The notes below the pieces were generated by a model. That model was not told the origin of the DNA and searched no databases. It saw only the letters and a program-made list of their open reading frames with translations. Positions 35,293 through 44,658 of a stretch of DNA of 64,000 bases are shown in pieces. This DNA is from Ornithinibacillus caprae (GTDB lineage: Bacteria > Bacillota > Bacilli > Bacillales > Amphibacillaceae). How positions within the stretch are numbered: position 1 is the first letter of the stretch; each line of letters starts with the position of its first letter. The position numbers were made by a program, and so were the translations under genes. The DNA lies in contig NZ_WOCA01000005.1 in the NCBI RefSeq assembly GCF_009728145.1, positions 1 through 64,000 of the forward strand, read 5' to 3'.

Positions 35293-36120
35293 TTACTGTT
35301 TTACTTGAAAGGAGAAGGAAACATGTTCCTGAATTGGAATCCAAGCACCGATTCCTTGCTTCGTAACATTCTTTACAACAATTGACTTCTTAGAGCCTTT
35401 TAATTGAATATACACCTCACCAAACGTTACCTGCCCTTTTTCATTTACGGCTGGCGCGTATGCTTTTAACTCTCCATACTTTTTCGGTGGAACTCCGTAT
35501 GAATTTTCTTTTTTCGTTCCTCTACCAATTGTTGTGTTATAAGAAAGCGGCAATTTCGTCTTTTCTTTAGATTTTAATAACATCATGGTTTTAACATCGT
35601 TTGGATTGGTAATTTTACTTGTTAGTGCTCCTTTTATTTCCTTTTGTTCTTGCTGGTTGTAATTTAACTTTTGATTACTATCTCCACCTAAGTTATTTAA
35701 CTCATTTGTATTAATCGGTTGAAACTCCCAATTTACCGTAGTTTCAGATGACTGATAATTTAACGGCCAACGTCCTAAAAAAACAGAACCACGGTAACCA
35801 AAAGCAATTGGAGATGGACTTAATGTTGTTTCATTTAACATTTTGATTAAGTTAGGATTTTCAATCGGTACATCTACACCATCAATTAATTCCTTAGTTA
35901 AGTCGCTTGGCTCAATTATTTCTTCATCTTCTGTTGAATTAGGATAGGTATTTTCTTTTGATATGTTTAACACATGACTAGGAATACTGAAATCATCTTT
36001 TTCTTCCTTTTTTTCTTCAGCTTCCCCTTCCTTTTCTTCAGCAAAACTAATGACCGGAAGCATTAATACAAGTATAGTAAATACGATAAAAGATACCCCA
36101 AAACGGCTATTCTTTTTCAT
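35293..36120 (-). CDS. yfkD: YfkD-like exported protein
   Basis: A 275-residue secreted protein of unknown function. It has a signal peptide (cleavage near SFAEE), an acidic Glu/Lys-rich linker, then the conserved body: IPSHVLNISKENTYPN, SDLTKELIDG, ENPNLIKMLNETTLSPSPIAFGYRGSVFLGRWPLNY and TVNWEFQ. This agrees with what I recall of B. subtilis YfkD, and it is beside yfkF and pdaA as there. In B. subtilis this gene is linked to sporulation or general stress; I see no clear promoter class here. Confidence 0.88.
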   Translation of the reverse strand: MKKNSRFGVSFIVFTILVLMLPVISFAEEKEGEAEEKKEEKDDFSIPSHVLNISKENTYPNSTEDEEIIEPSDLTKELIDGVDVPIENPNLIKMLNETTLSPSPIAFGYRGSVFLGRWPLNYQSSETTVNWEFQPINTNELNNLGGDSNQKLNYNQQEQKEIKGALTSKITNPNDVKTMMLLKSKEKTKLPLSYNTTIGRGTKKENSYGVPPKKYGELKAYAPAVNEKGQVTFGEVYIQLKGSKKSIVVKNVTKQGIGAWIPIQEHVSFSFQVKQ

Positions 36121-36252
36121 AGTGACACTCCTTTCTTTTTGAGTTAGTTTTTTCTCCCAAATAAATATTATACGTAGGATTGTTTAAATTGACCTTTCCC
36201 TCAAAACAATTTAAATTGAAAGGAGTGAACTTATCATGATAGGAGGATCATA

Positions 36253-37437
36253 ATGGTTTCAACTAGAGTTCGTTTTTGGATACTAATTGCACTCGTAACC
36301 ATTTCTGGATTCTCACAGGGAATGCTATTACCATTATTAGCAATCATTTTAGAACAAAATGGTGTACCTTCCTCTGTAAATGGCTTACATGCAACAGGTT
36401 TATACATAGGGGTTTTAATTGCCTCACCATTCATGGAAAAACCAATGCAAAAATTTGGTTTTAAACCGGTAATTGCAATTGGGGGACTACTCGTAATTGT
36501 ATCGTTAGCCATGTTTCCACTATGGGAAGCATTATGGTTTTGGTTTATATTACGGGTAACGATAGGAATTGGCGATAATATGCTGCATTTTGGAACGCAG
36601 ACATGGATTACCACAACTGCAGCAAAAGAAACACGAGGTCGTAGTATTGCATTATATGGAATGTTTTTCGGATTAGGATTTGCAATCGGCCCATTGATGA
36701 CAAGACTTCTATCAGTCAGCCAAGCATTTCCTTTTATCGTTTCTGCTGTACTAAGTTTAATTGTATGGTCCTTGCTATTATTCGTTAGAAATAGCTGGCC
36801 TGATGATGAAGAAGAAATTGATACGGTTACCCATTCATCCAGTTCATTCAAACGATTTATCCAAACAGGGAAAATTGCTTGGATTGCCCTACTCGCTCCA
36901 TTTGGTTATGGCTTTTTAGAAGCAATTCTACATGGCATATTTCCGATTTATGGGTTAAGGATTGGTCATGAGGTAGATATGCTGTCATTAATTATTCCTT
37001 GCTTTGCTGCCGGTAGCCTAATTTCTCAATTACCATTAGGGATGCTAAGTGACCGTTATGGGAGACGAAACATATTATTATTTGTATTAACTGGTGGCTT
37101 ATTCACATTCTTATGCGCAGCTTTTTATGACACATCAGTGGTTGCTTTATTCATCCTATTCACGCTAGCAGGTATGTTCGTAGGCTCTTTATTTTCACTC
37201 GGGATTTCCTATATGACGGATTTATTACCAAAAAGCCTACTGCCAGCTGGCAATATCATGTGCGGGGTTGCGTTTAGCTTTGGTAGTATTAGTGGTCCTT
37301 ATTTAGGTGGCTTGTTTCTACAGCTGTTCCCTAACTTGTCGTTTTTCTATGTCATAGTATTTGTATTATCCATTATCTTACTAGCGTTAGTATTTAGAAA
37401 AGAGAATACTGAAATAGCGGAAGTAACAAAAGCGTAA
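36253..37437 (+). CDS. yfkF: MFS transporter (YfkF-like)
   Basis: A 394-residue major facilitator with 12 helices. The start LIALVTISGFSQGMLLPLLAIILEQNGVPSSVNGLHATG is typical of the drug-efflux-like group; the conserved loop after helix 8 reads LPLGMLSDRYGRRNIL, an MFS signature. Export of a toxic compound is the usual guess; substrate is unknown. AGGAGG precedes the ATG (36243-36248). It is divergent from yfkD as in B. subtilis. Confidence 0.88.
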   Translation: MVSTRVRFWILIALVTISGFSQGMLLPLLAIILEQNGVPSSVNGLHATGLYIGVLIASPFMEKPMQKFGFKPVIAIGGLLVIVSLAMFPLWEALWFWFILRVTIGIGDNMLHFGTQTWITTTAAKETRGRSIALYGMFFGLGFAIGPLMTRLLSVSQAFPFIVSAVLSLIVWSLLLFVRNSWPDDEEEIDTVTHSSSSFKRFIQTGKIAWIALLAPFGYGFLEAILHGIFPIYGLRIGHEVDMLSLIIPCFAAGSLISQLPLGMLSDRYGRRNILLFVLTGGLFTFLCAAFYDTSVVALFILFTLAGMFVGSLFSLGISYMTDLLPKSLLPAGNIMCGVAFSFGSISGPYLGGLFLQLFPNLSFFYVIVFVLSIILLALVFRKENTEIAEVTKA

Positions 37438-37578
37438 GTGCCCGTTTGTACGATCTGCTCCCCCTCAAAGCGGGTGGTTCAATGTTGCCACAGTTTTAAT
37501 TGAACATTCTTTCGGCCAGTAAAGCGGAAGGAATAGTACCTCCACTAGTCGTTGGGCGCTTTAGCTGGAAGAATAACA

Positions 37579-37610
37579 AAAGGAATCAGGACAATGCCTG
37601 ATTCCTTTTT
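37579..37610. terminator. Bidirectional terminator, yfkF / amino-acid ABC genes
   Basis: 12-bp stem AAAGGAATCAGG/CCTGATTCCTTT with a 6-nt loop and T-run. The stretch before it (37440-37578) shows no gene. Confidence 0.9.
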
Positions 37611-38303
37611 CTATATATACCTACTATATCGTTTTTCTAAACGATCTTGCATATAAGAAATTACTATACAGATTGGCCAATAAATTAAAGCAACCAAAAT
37701 GTACATGGTCATAGAGTCAAATGTTCTTCCTGCAACAATTTGAGCTTTTTGAAAAAGCTCAGGAACTGTAATCATCGCTGCAAGTGATGTTGCTTTTACA
37801 ATATCCATAAACACATTAGTAAGTGGTGGAACTGCGATTCTAGTTGCTTGAGGTAATATAATTTTTCTTAGTGTATACCAATATCCCATATTTAGGGCTC
37901 TTGCAGACTCCCACTGTCCTTTGTCAATACTGTTTAATGCAGAACGAATAATTTCCGCTATATAAGCAGCACTATTCAAACCAAATCCAAGAGTGGCTGC
38001 CACAACTGCAGTTAATTTAAGACCAATAGTTGGCAGTCCAAAATATAATAGAAATAAGAAAACCAACATAGGAGTTCCACGCATAAATGAGATATACACC
38101 CTCGCTGGCCAACGAAGAACAATCTGATCAGAACCCCGAGCCAACGCTAAGAATAAACCTAAAAATAAACCAATTCCCATTCCGATCACAGCTATTAGTA
38201 GTGTCATTGGTATCCCTTCTAATAGAAAAGGGATACTTTTCCAAGCTAATTCCGGATCAAATAGATATTGTAATTGAACGTCATCAAATTGAAATCCAAA
38301 CAT
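37611..38303 (-). CDS. Polar amino acid ABC transporter permease
   Basis: A 230-residue HisM/GlnP-type permease. Five helices; the family motif FLRGTPMLVFLFLLYFGLP appears as FMRGTPMLVFLFLLYF, and the EAA loop reads SARALNMGYWYTLRKIILPQA. It sits 14 bases after the binding-protein gene. No ATPase gene is in this operon, so the system must borrow one. Imports an amino acid, perhaps cystine or a polar type; not resolvable. Confidence 0.93.
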   Translation of the reverse strand: MFGFQFDDVQLQYLFDPELAWKSIPFLLEGIPMTLLIAVIGMGIGLFLGLFLALARGSDQIVLRWPARVYISFMRGTPMLVFLFLLYFGLPTIGLKLTAVVAATLGFGLNSAAYIAEIIRSALNSIDKGQWESARALNMGYWYTLRKIILPQATRIAVPPLTNVFMDIVKATSLAAMITVPELFQKAQIVAGRTFDSMTMYILVALIYWPICIVISYMQDRLEKRYSRYI

Positions 38304-38317
38304 TTACTTACACCTAA

Positions 38318-39178
38318 TTACTCAATGCCTTCAATTTCAATGATTTCTTCATCTGGTTCTTTAGAAACATCCAAACCACCAAAGAATTCTGCTGATAGTT
38401 CCGTAAGCGTTCCATCTTCTTTCATATCTGCAACTATTTCATTTATCTTTTCAAGTAATACAGTTGCCTCTTTCTTCATTACAACATTATTCGTAGTAGG
38501 ATGCATCTTTAAATCTGGATGAAGTGTAATATTCAACTCTGGAAAAGCTGTTAATGCTAAACTTTGTAAATAATAATCATTGATGACTACATCTGTATTG
38601 CCATTAGCAACATCACGTAAGTATGCGTCATTTGTTACATTTCCATAAGTTTTAACTTCTGCACCATATTTTCTTGCTATTTCACTATATACTGTAGTTG
38701 CAGCTCCGCCAGCAACTTTACCTTCTAGGTCCTCTAAGGTTTCTATTCCAGAAAGGTCATCTGCACGTACAATCATAGTTACGTAAGAGTATTTTACTGG
38801 TTCGCTAAATGCAAACTTTTCTCTACTTTCCTCACGAGGTCCCGCTTGAATAATATCTACACGACCACTTTGCAAAGCAGAAAGCATTGCGTCATATGCC
38901 ATTTCTTCAAACTTTATATCTACATCTAATCGATCTGCAATTTCTCTGAATACTTCAACGTTATAACCAGTTAGTTCATCTGAATCTTCTGGGTAGTACG
39001 ACGCCGGAAACAGGGTTCCTGCAGTTCCAACAACAATTTCTCCTCTTTCCTGAATATCAGCCCATACTTTATCTTCGACTTCCTCATTTTCTGCCCCATC
39101 ATTTTCTTCAGCAGTACCACAAGCTGCCAAAACTAACATTGATACAAGTAAACCTAAGAAGAGTATTAACTTCTTCAT
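38318..39178 (-). CDS. Amino acid ABC transporter substrate-binding lipoprotein
   Basis: A 286-residue family 3 solute-binding protein. Signal peptide with lipobox LAAC (Cys20), acidic linker, then GEIVVGTAGTLFPASYYPEDS, LTGYNVEVFREIADRL, MLSALQSGRVDIIQAGPREESREKFAFSEPV and LEDLEGKVAGGAATTVYSEIARKYGA. This matches the periplasmic-type amino acid binders (FliY/GlnH-like). AGGGGGA precedes the ATG. It pairs with the permease downstream. A possible operator lies upstream (39261-39300). Confidence 0.93.
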   Translation of the reverse strand: MKKLILFLGLLVSMLVLAACGTAEENDGAENEEVEDKVWADIQERGEIVVGTAGTLFPASYYPEDSDELTGYNVEVFREIADRLDVDIKFEEMAYDAMLSALQSGRVDIIQAGPREESREKFAFSEPVKYSYVTMIVRADDLSGIETLEDLEGKVAGGAATTVYSEIARKYGAEVKTYGNVTNDAYLRDVANGNTDVVINDYYLQSLALTAFPELNITLHPDLKMHPTTNNVVMKKEATVLLEKINEIVADMKEDGTLTELSAEFFGGLDVSKEPDEEIIEIEGIE

Positions 39179-39260
39179 GATGAATCCCCCTTTTATTATT
39201 GTTATATAAATTTTCCATAATTAATTATAACAGTTTATATTTAATTATAAAACAATTTTA

Positions 39261-39300
39261 TATCTGTATCTTTTTGAAAAATATAATAGTGATACAGATA
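39261..39300. promoter_or_regulatory. Inverted repeat upstream of the amino-acid binding protein gene
   Basis: Perfect 10-bp inverted repeat TATCTGTATC (39261-39270) and GATACAGATA (39291-39300), 20 bp apart (30 bp centre to centre, about three helical turns). It lies about 85-120 bp upstream of the gene start. A dimeric or looping regulator could bind it; the factor is unknown. Confidence 0.5.
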
Positions 39301-39334
39301 TAGTACAGTTTGCACGTGAAACCAAAACTTTATC

Positions 39335-39393
39335 TTGACATCGATAACAACCATGATAAAATTATAATACATACTAAATTATAATTATTATAA
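39335..39393 (+). promoter_or_regulatory. zosA promoter with a perfect PerR box
   Basis: TTGACA (39335-39340), 16-bp spacer, TAAAAT (39357-39362), then TTATAATTATTATAA at 39379-39393, which matches the Per box TTATAATnATTATAA at every defined position. It overlies the region just past the transcription start, as for a repressor. B. subtilis zosA is a known PerR target. Confidence 0.88.
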
Positions 39394-39451
39394 AAAGAAA
39401 CATAAACATAGTAAAAACCTATTTTATATTTATGTATCATCCTTTTGTAAA

Positions 39452-39466
39452 TGATTATTATTCTCA
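39452..39466 (+). promoter_or_regulatory. Second Fur-family box before zosA
   Basis: TGATTATTATTCTCA matches 12 of the 14 defined positions of the Fur-type 7-1-7 box TGATAATnATTATCA. It lies 22 bases before the zosA start. It may be a second PerR site or a Fur/Zur site. Confidence 0.5.
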
Positions 39467-39487
39467 ATTAAATTGGAGGTATTGAAA

Positions 39488-41413
39488 ATGAGTTTAAATA
39501 CAGGGGCACTAGAGTCTTACCATAAATCACCGATGCGTATTAGTAATATGTTTCGTCGCATACTTCCTCACATTGAGCTAATTGCCGCTCTGTTAAGCGG
39601 TCTTATTATCCTTGTAACCTGGCTCTTAGCTGAATCTATATCACAGCCTCTCTGGGTGATCTTACATGTATTAGCTTTCATCATAGGAGGTTATGCAAAA
39701 GCGAAGGAAGGTATTCAAGATACAATTACAAACAAAGAATTAAATGTGGAAATGCTTATGATTTTTGCTGCAATCGGCTCTGCAATCATCGGATACTGGA
39801 CAGAGGGTGCCATCCTCATTTTTATTTTCGCCTTATCTGGAGCATTAGAAACCTACACCATGAATAAAAGTAATAAAGAAATTTCTTCCTTAATGGATCT
39901 ACAACCTGAGGAAGCGCTGTTAATAGAAAATGGGCAAGAAAGAATTGTACCAGTTTCTGAGCTACAGATTAACGATATGATACAAGTACGTGCTGGTGAG
40001 CGTATACCAGCTGATGGAACGATTGTCCATGGAACAACAGCTATAGATGAAAGTGCCATTACCGGAGAATCCATTCCTATTAATAAACATGAGCAAAATG
40101 ATGTATTAGCTGGGACGGTTGCCTTAGATGGAACAATTCAGGTTAAAATAACAAAGCCAGCAAATGAAACAATGTTCCAGAAGATAATAGAATTGGTGCA
40201 ATCAGCACAAGAAGAAAAATCGCCTTCCCAATTATTTATCGAGCGATTTGAAGGTACGTATGTAAAGGTCGTTTTAATTGTAGTAACGATTATGATGTTT
40301 TTACCATATCTCATATTTGGATGGACATTGTCTGAAAGCATCTATAGAGCTATGATTCTACTTGTAGTAGCCTCTCCTTGTGCACTTGTTGCATCAATTA
40401 TGCCTGCAACCTTATCTGCTATTTCTAATAGCGCAAGAAAAGGCGTTCTTTTTAAAGGTGGGTTGCACATTGAAAATTTAGGTCATGTAAATGCCATTGC
40501 CTTTGACAAAACCGGGACACTAACAAACGGAAAACTTACTGTAACGGATGCATTCTACGATGATCAAGTTAACCAAGATGAAATTCTAGCAACAGTCGGT
40601 GCTATTGAAAAACAATCAACTCACCCACTTGCTCAAGCATTAACTAATTTTAGTAGTACACAAATGAACACTATTCCAGTAACTGTAGATGATATGAAAA
40701 CCATTGGCGGTAATGGGGTTCGTGCCAAAGTAAATAATCAAACATGGAGAATTGGCAAACCAGATTTTGTTGGAAAAGAAGAGGCTAACGTATTTTATAA
40801 TGGAATACTAGAAACATTAGCTAGTCAAGGAAAAACGGTAGTGTTCGCTAAAAAAGGGGATAGAATTGTAGCTGTTTTCGGATTAAAGGATACGATTCGA
40901 AAAGATACAAAACAGGCTATAAAACTACTACGAGAAAATGGTGTCCACACCATCATGCTTACAGGTGATAATGAAATTACCGCTAAGGCTATTGCGGAGG
41001 AAGCTGGCATTGACGATTATATTGCAAACTGCCTCCCAGAAGAAAAGGTAGGACATATAAGAGAACTAAAGAATAATTTCAAAAATGTAGCAATGGTCGG
41101 CGATGGAATTAATGATGCACCTGCATTAGCAACTGCTAACTTAGGCGTTGCTATGGGCGAAGGAACGGATGTAGCACTTGAAACTGCTGATATGGTTTTA
41201 ATGAAAAATAATCTAGATAAAATTACAAATGCTATCAATCTATCAAAACGAATGAATCGCATTGTAAAACAAAATATTTACTTTTCTTTAAGTGTGATTG
41301 TCATCTTAATACTATCGAACTTTTTCCAAGTCATTGATTTACCATTAGGTGTCATCGGTCATGAAGGAAGTACGATACTAGTTATTTTAAATGGACTAAG
41401 ATTATTAAAATAG
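39488..41413 (+). CDS. zosA: P-type metal-transporting ATPase, ZosA-like
   Basis: A ~641-residue P1B-type ATPase. Membrane helices at ~35-120, then an actuator domain with TGESIPI, the ion motif ASPCALVASIMPAT (about residue 296), the phosphorylation site DKTGTLTNG (about 340), the THPLAQAL nucleotide site and VGDGINDAPALA. It lacks an N-terminal metal-binding domain, like B. subtilis ZosA (YkvW), a zinc ATPase induced by peroxide. ATG 39488 is used for GGAGGT upstream. The perfect PerR box supports ZosA; cadmium/zinc export is the alternative role. Confidence 0.9.
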   Translation: MSLNTGALESYHKSPMRISNMFRRILPHIELIAALLSGLIILVTWLLAESISQPLWVILHVLAFIIGGYAKAKEGIQDTITNKELNVEMLMIFAAIGSAIIGYWTEGAILIFIFALSGALETYTMNKSNKEISSLMDLQPEEALLIENGQERIVPVSELQINDMIQVRAGERIPADGTIVHGTTAIDESAITGESIPINKHEQNDVLAGTVALDGTIQVKITKPANETMFQKIIELVQSAQEEKSPSQLFIERFEGTYVKVVLIVVTIMMFLPYLIFGWTLSESIYRAMILLVVASPCALVASIMPATLSAISNSARKGVLFKGGLHIENLGHVNAIAFDKTGTLTNGKLTVTDAFYDDQVNQDEILATVGAIEKQSTHPLAQALTNFSSTQMNTIPVTVDDMKTIGGNGVRAKVNNQTWRIGKPDFVGKEEANVFYNGILETLASQGKTVVFAKKGDRIVAVFGLKDTIRKDTKQAIKLLRENGVHTIMLTGDNEITAKAIAEEAGIDDYIANCLPEEKVGHIRELKNNFKNVAMVGDGINDAPALATANLGVAMGEGTDVALETADMVLMKNNLDKITNAINLSKRMNRIVKQNIYFSLSVIVILILSNFFQVIDLPLGVIGHEGSTILVILNGLRLLK

Positions 41414-41431
41414 CCCCTCATCCAGGGGCTA
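41411..41431. terminator. Terminator between zosA and yfkH
   Basis: 8-bp stem TAGCCCCT/AGGGGCTA with a 5-nt loop, then TTTTT on the plus strand. Confidence 0.85.
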
Positions 41432-42259
41432 TTTTTCATGCTTATTTAATTTGTTTTTTCGAATTACAGCATTTAGTACTCCACCAATTATAATAATAAC
41501 ACCTGACATGTATAACCAGATCATTAATACAATAACAGCACCAAGACTCCCATACATCGCAGAATAATTTCCGAGATTTTCTACATAAAAAGAAAATACA
41601 AAGGAAACCAACTGCCAACTAATTGTTGCAAAAAGCGCACCCCATATAGCATTTCTAAAATATATTCGTTTATTTGGTGCTAGTTTATATAAGAAAAGAA
41701 ATACGATGAAAAACACACTGGAAGAAATAACCCATCTAAGCATTTCCCAAAAGCTTAAAAAGTCCTCTGTAAGTCCAAATAGAGAGAATATATAATGCCC
41801 AATCATTCTTCCTAGAACCGGTAAAATAATGGCAATTACAATAACCATAACCATCCCAATAGTTAATATAATTGCAATGAGTCTAGAAATGATGAAAGAT
41901 CTATTTTCCTCAACTTCATATGCTCGGTTAAATGCTCTCATAATCGCATTAACACCATTTGACGCTGCCCAAAGCGTACCAATCAACGTTAAAGATAATA
42001 AACCACCATTTTGAGAATTTGCTAATTGGTTAAGATTTGTATTTATTAGCTCCATCGTTTCGTCAGGTGCTACTGCTGCAACCATATTCATTAGGCTTTT
42101 TTCACTAAACGGTAAATAACCGATAAGCGTAATGAAAAATAATAAAAAAGGAAAAAGCGATAACAAGAAGAAATAGGCAAGTTGTGCAGCTAAACCAAAA
42201 ACATCCGCTTCTATGATCCGTTTGTATAGCTGCTTTAAAAAGTCTACAACTTGCTTCAT
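41429..42259 (-). CDS. yfkH: YihY/BrkB family membrane protein
   Basis: A 276-residue protein with six helices. LAAQLAYFFLLSLFPFLLFFITLIGYLP near the N-terminus is the YihY/BrkB signature. LWAASNGVNAIMRAFNRAYEVEENRSFI and GSLGAVIVLMIWLYMSGVIIIIGG are the other conserved blocks. Once called ribonuclease BN by mistake, the family is of unknown function. It follows yfkI by about 30 bases, so yfkJ-yfkI-yfkH form one operon as in B. subtilis. Confidence 0.9.
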   Translation of the reverse strand: MKQVVDFLKQLYKRIIEADVFGLAAQLAYFFLLSLFPFLLFFITLIGYLPFSEKSLMNMVAAVAPDETMELINTNLNQLANSQNGGLLSLTLIGTLWAASNGVNAIMRAFNRAYEVEENRSFIISRLIAIILTIGMVMVIVIAIILPVLGRMIGHYIFSLFGLTEDFLSFWEMLRWVISSSVFFIVFLFLYKLAPNKRIYFRNAIWGALFATISWQLVSFVFSFYVENLGNYSAMYGSLGAVIVLMIWLYMSGVIIIIGGVLNAVIRKNKLNKHEK

Positions 42260-42289
42260 TTATGTTTCCTCACCTTCAACTATCTATTT

Positions 42290-42580
42290 TTATTCGATCC
42301 GTTTTTTCGTAACTTGATCTAATGTATTTTCTACTTGTTCTAATGCATTAACTGCATTTTCAACCTGATAGGTAAAAGTTTTATTGAACTGCTCGAAAAC
42401 AACTCTTGCATTATGAACCGTTTCTGACGGATGCCTTAAGCAATAAGATGTCTGTGTTGTCATTGTTTTAAGCTTATCTTTTGTATAAATACGTGTATCT
42501 CTATCAAATAATGCAGTTAACCCGCCTACTGCTGCTCCTATTGCAATACTTGCTAATAATCTACGTCTACCCATTAACAT
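42290..42580 (-). CDS. yfkI: YfkI-like / YtxH-like small membrane protein
   Basis: A 96-residue protein. One N-terminal glycine/alanine-rich helix (LLASIAIGAAVGGLTALF) and DRDTR are followed by an amphipathic helical tail, the pattern of YtxH-domain proteins. AAAGGAGAGG precedes overlapping starts (42580 or 42574). Ten bases separate it from the phosphatase gene. Function unknown. Confidence 0.78.
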   Translation of the reverse strand: MLMGRRRLLASIAIGAAVGGLTALFDRDTRIYTKDKLKTMTTQTSYCLRHPSETVHNARVVFEQFNKTFTYQVENAVNALEQVENTLDQVTKKRIE

Positions 42581-42590
42581 TCCTCTCCTT

Positions 42591-43058
42591 TTATATGTTA
42601 TGTTTGTTGCGAATATACATTAATAATTTCTTGCTGCCTTCTGAAACAAGCTGATACGTGTAATCAAAATTCCCAGTATAATATGGATCAGGTACATTTT
42701 TAGTTTCCGGTTCATCGACAAAATCCATTAACTTAGCAACGACGGTATCATTACCTATTTGAATCCGATTTAAATCTTCGATGTTTTGATCATCCATTGC
42801 AATCAGATAATCAAATTCTTCCCAATCACTTTCTTTTACTTGCCTAGCAGTAATACCTTGGTAATCAATCTTATTTTGATCCAATAATGCTCTAGTACCT
42901 TCATGTGGGACATTACCTACATGCCAATGACCTGTACCACCTGAATCTACTTCTATTTTGCCTTCCAAATTTTCTTTTATTACAAGATCTCGAAATACAG
43001 CCTCTGCCATTGGTGATCTACAAATATTGCCTAAACATATAAATAGAACTCGAATCAT
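42591..43058 (-). CDS. yfkJ: Low-molecular-weight protein-tyrosine phosphatase YfkJ
   Basis: A 155-residue LMW-PTP. The P-loop FICLGNICRSPMAEAVF (Cys at ~8, Arg at ~14) is at the N-terminus, and the general acid Asp lies in the VPDPYYTG loop near residue 125. It removes phosphate from tyrosine (or arginine) residues; YfkJ of B. subtilis is a tyrosine phosphatase linked to ethanol stress. Start 43058 is preferred: AAAGGTGG lies upstream and it gives the usual length; more upstream ATGs give an atypical tail. Confidence 0.93.
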   Translation of the reverse strand: MIRVLFICLGNICRSPMAEAVFRDLVIKENLEGKIEVDSGGTGHWHVGNVPHEGTRALLDQNKIDYQGITARQVKESDWEEFDYLIAMDDQNIEDLNRIQIGNDTVVAKLMDFVDEPETKNVPDPYYTGNFDYTYQLVSEGSKKLLMYIRNKHNI

Positions 43059-43258
43059 TGAATATTTACCACCTTTCCTTTTCATTATAATCAAAACGCG
43101 GATGATCTTTAAGTAAAATGGTGTTTTTTTCATGTCTTTCCCTATCTTACCAACTATGTGAAATTTCTTCTGATTTCGGAAAATCTTTAAAAAAGGCTTG
43201 ACTTTTCATGTAATATTCGAAATATTTAATATAGTACAATTTAAAAGGGGGAAGAGTA

Positions 43259-44611
43259 ATGAACGATATACTAGGAGCAATTAGCGATTTTGTCTGGGGA
43301 CCTCCAACATTAATATTAATTGTTGGAACAGGTATTTACTTAACACTTCGTTTAGGCTTTTTGCAATTTAAGACGTTGCCCTACGCACTTAAATTAGCAT
43401 TTAGCCCAAAACGACAAGACAAAAAATCAAAGGGGGACATCAGTCATTATCAAGCATTAAGTACGGCTATGGCCGCCACGATAGGAACCGGGAATATAGT
43501 TGGGGTAGCAACTGCAGTTGTTCTCGGTGGACCTGGTGCAGTATTTTGGATGTGGATTACCGCGTTCTTCGGTATGGCAACAAAATATGCCGAAGCATTA
43601 TTAGCTGTTAAGTATCGTGTTGAAAACAGTAAAGGCGAGATGTCCGGGGGACCGATGTATTACCTGGAAAATGGCCTTAAGCAAAAATGGCTAGGAGTAT
43701 TATTTGCTATATTTGGTGCCTGTGCAGCTTTTGGAATTGGAAATATGGTTCAATCTAATTCCGTATCAGATGCATTAAATAGCTCCTTTAATGTACCTAC
43801 ATGGGTGACTGGTCTTATGCTAACAGGATTAGCCGCATTAGTTATTCTTGGAGGAATTAAAAGTATCGGTAGGGTTACTGCATTTTTCGTTCCGATTATG
43901 GCTTTATTCTATGTTATTGGTGGATTAATCATTATAATTATGAACCTTGATCTCGTACCTGCTGCAGTTAGTTTAATCTTTACAGATGCATTTACTGCTA
44001 GCGCTCTTGGTGGAGGTATTTTAGGTACTGTAATTCGTTACGGGGTAGCACGTGGAGTATTCTCTAACGAAGCTGGTTTAGGTTCTGCACCGATTGCTGC
44101 AGCTGCTGCTAAAACTGACTATCCTGGACGACAAGCACTTGTATCAATGACACAGGTATTCATTGATACAATCATCGTATGTTCCATCACAGGTATTACT
44201 ATTGTTATGGCAGACCTTGCTGGAAGTGGACTAGAAGGTGGGCCATTAACATCTGCTTCATTCGCTGCATTCTTAGGTGATGCTGGTGGCCATATTGTAA
44301 CACTAGGAATTGTATTCTTTGCCTTTTCAACCATTGTTGGTTGGTCATACTACGGTGAAAAATGTTTCGCATACTTATTCAATGATAAGGCAATTCCAAT
44401 CTATCGCGTAATTTTCGTTGCTGCTATTATGTTTGGTGCTGTCCAAACACTAGACGTAGTATGGGGAATATCAGACATTATGAACGCATTAATGGCAATC
44501 CCTAACTTAATTGGACTTTTAGGGTTGTCAGGTGTAGTTGTTTATGAAACAAACAAATTCCTCAAAGTAGCAAAAGAAGAAAAAGAACAGGAAAAAGCAA
44601 AAGCATCTTAA
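43259..44611 (+). CDS. Sodium:alanine/glycine symporter (AGCS family, AlsT type)
   Basis: A 450-residue symporter with about 11 helices. The family signature HYQALSTAMAATIGTGNIVGVATAVVLGGPGAVFWMW is unmistakable, followed by MSGGPMYYLENGL and the GVFSNEAGLGSAPIAAAAAKTDYP motif. Imports alanine, glycine or glutamine with Na+ or H+. AAAAGGGGGAAG sets the start. TTGACT near 43199 with a -10-like AATATT 17 bp later may be its promoter. A terminator follows. Confidence 0.95.
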   Translation: MNDILGAISDFVWGPPTLILIVGTGIYLTLRLGFLQFKTLPYALKLAFSPKRQDKKSKGDISHYQALSTAMAATIGTGNIVGVATAVVLGGPGAVFWMWITAFFGMATKYAEALLAVKYRVENSKGEMSGGPMYYLENGLKQKWLGVLFAIFGACAAFGIGNMVQSNSVSDALNSSFNVPTWVTGLMLTGLAALVILGGIKSIGRVTAFFVPIMALFYVIGGLIIIIMNLDLVPAAVSLIFTDAFTASALGGGILGTVIRYGVARGVFSNEAGLGSAPIAAAAAKTDYPGRQALVSMTQVFIDTIIVCSITGITIVMADLAGSGLEGGPLTSASFAAFLGDAGGHIVTLGIVFFAFSTIVGWSYYGEKCFAYLFNDKAIPIYRVIFVAAIMFGAVQTLDVVWGISDIMNALMAIPNLIGLLGLSGVVVYETNKFLKVAKEEKEQEKAKAS

Positions 44612-44628
44612 CGTTAACAGTTTATAAA

Positions 44629-44658
44629 GAAGAAGCTTGGTTGATCAAGCTTCTTTTT
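44629..44658 (+). terminator. Terminator after the AGCS symporter gene
   Basis: 9-bp stem AGAAGCTTG/CAAGCTTCT with T-run. Between here and 44845 an imperfect direct repeat (AACTTTGTT[T/C]AGCTG near 44695 and 44769) is seen, but no gene. Confidence 0.8.

Noticed and set aside
36234-36851. Open frame on the minus strand opposite yfkF
   Set aside because: It mirrors the MFS gene, lacks any domain, and covers the ribosome binding site of yfkF.
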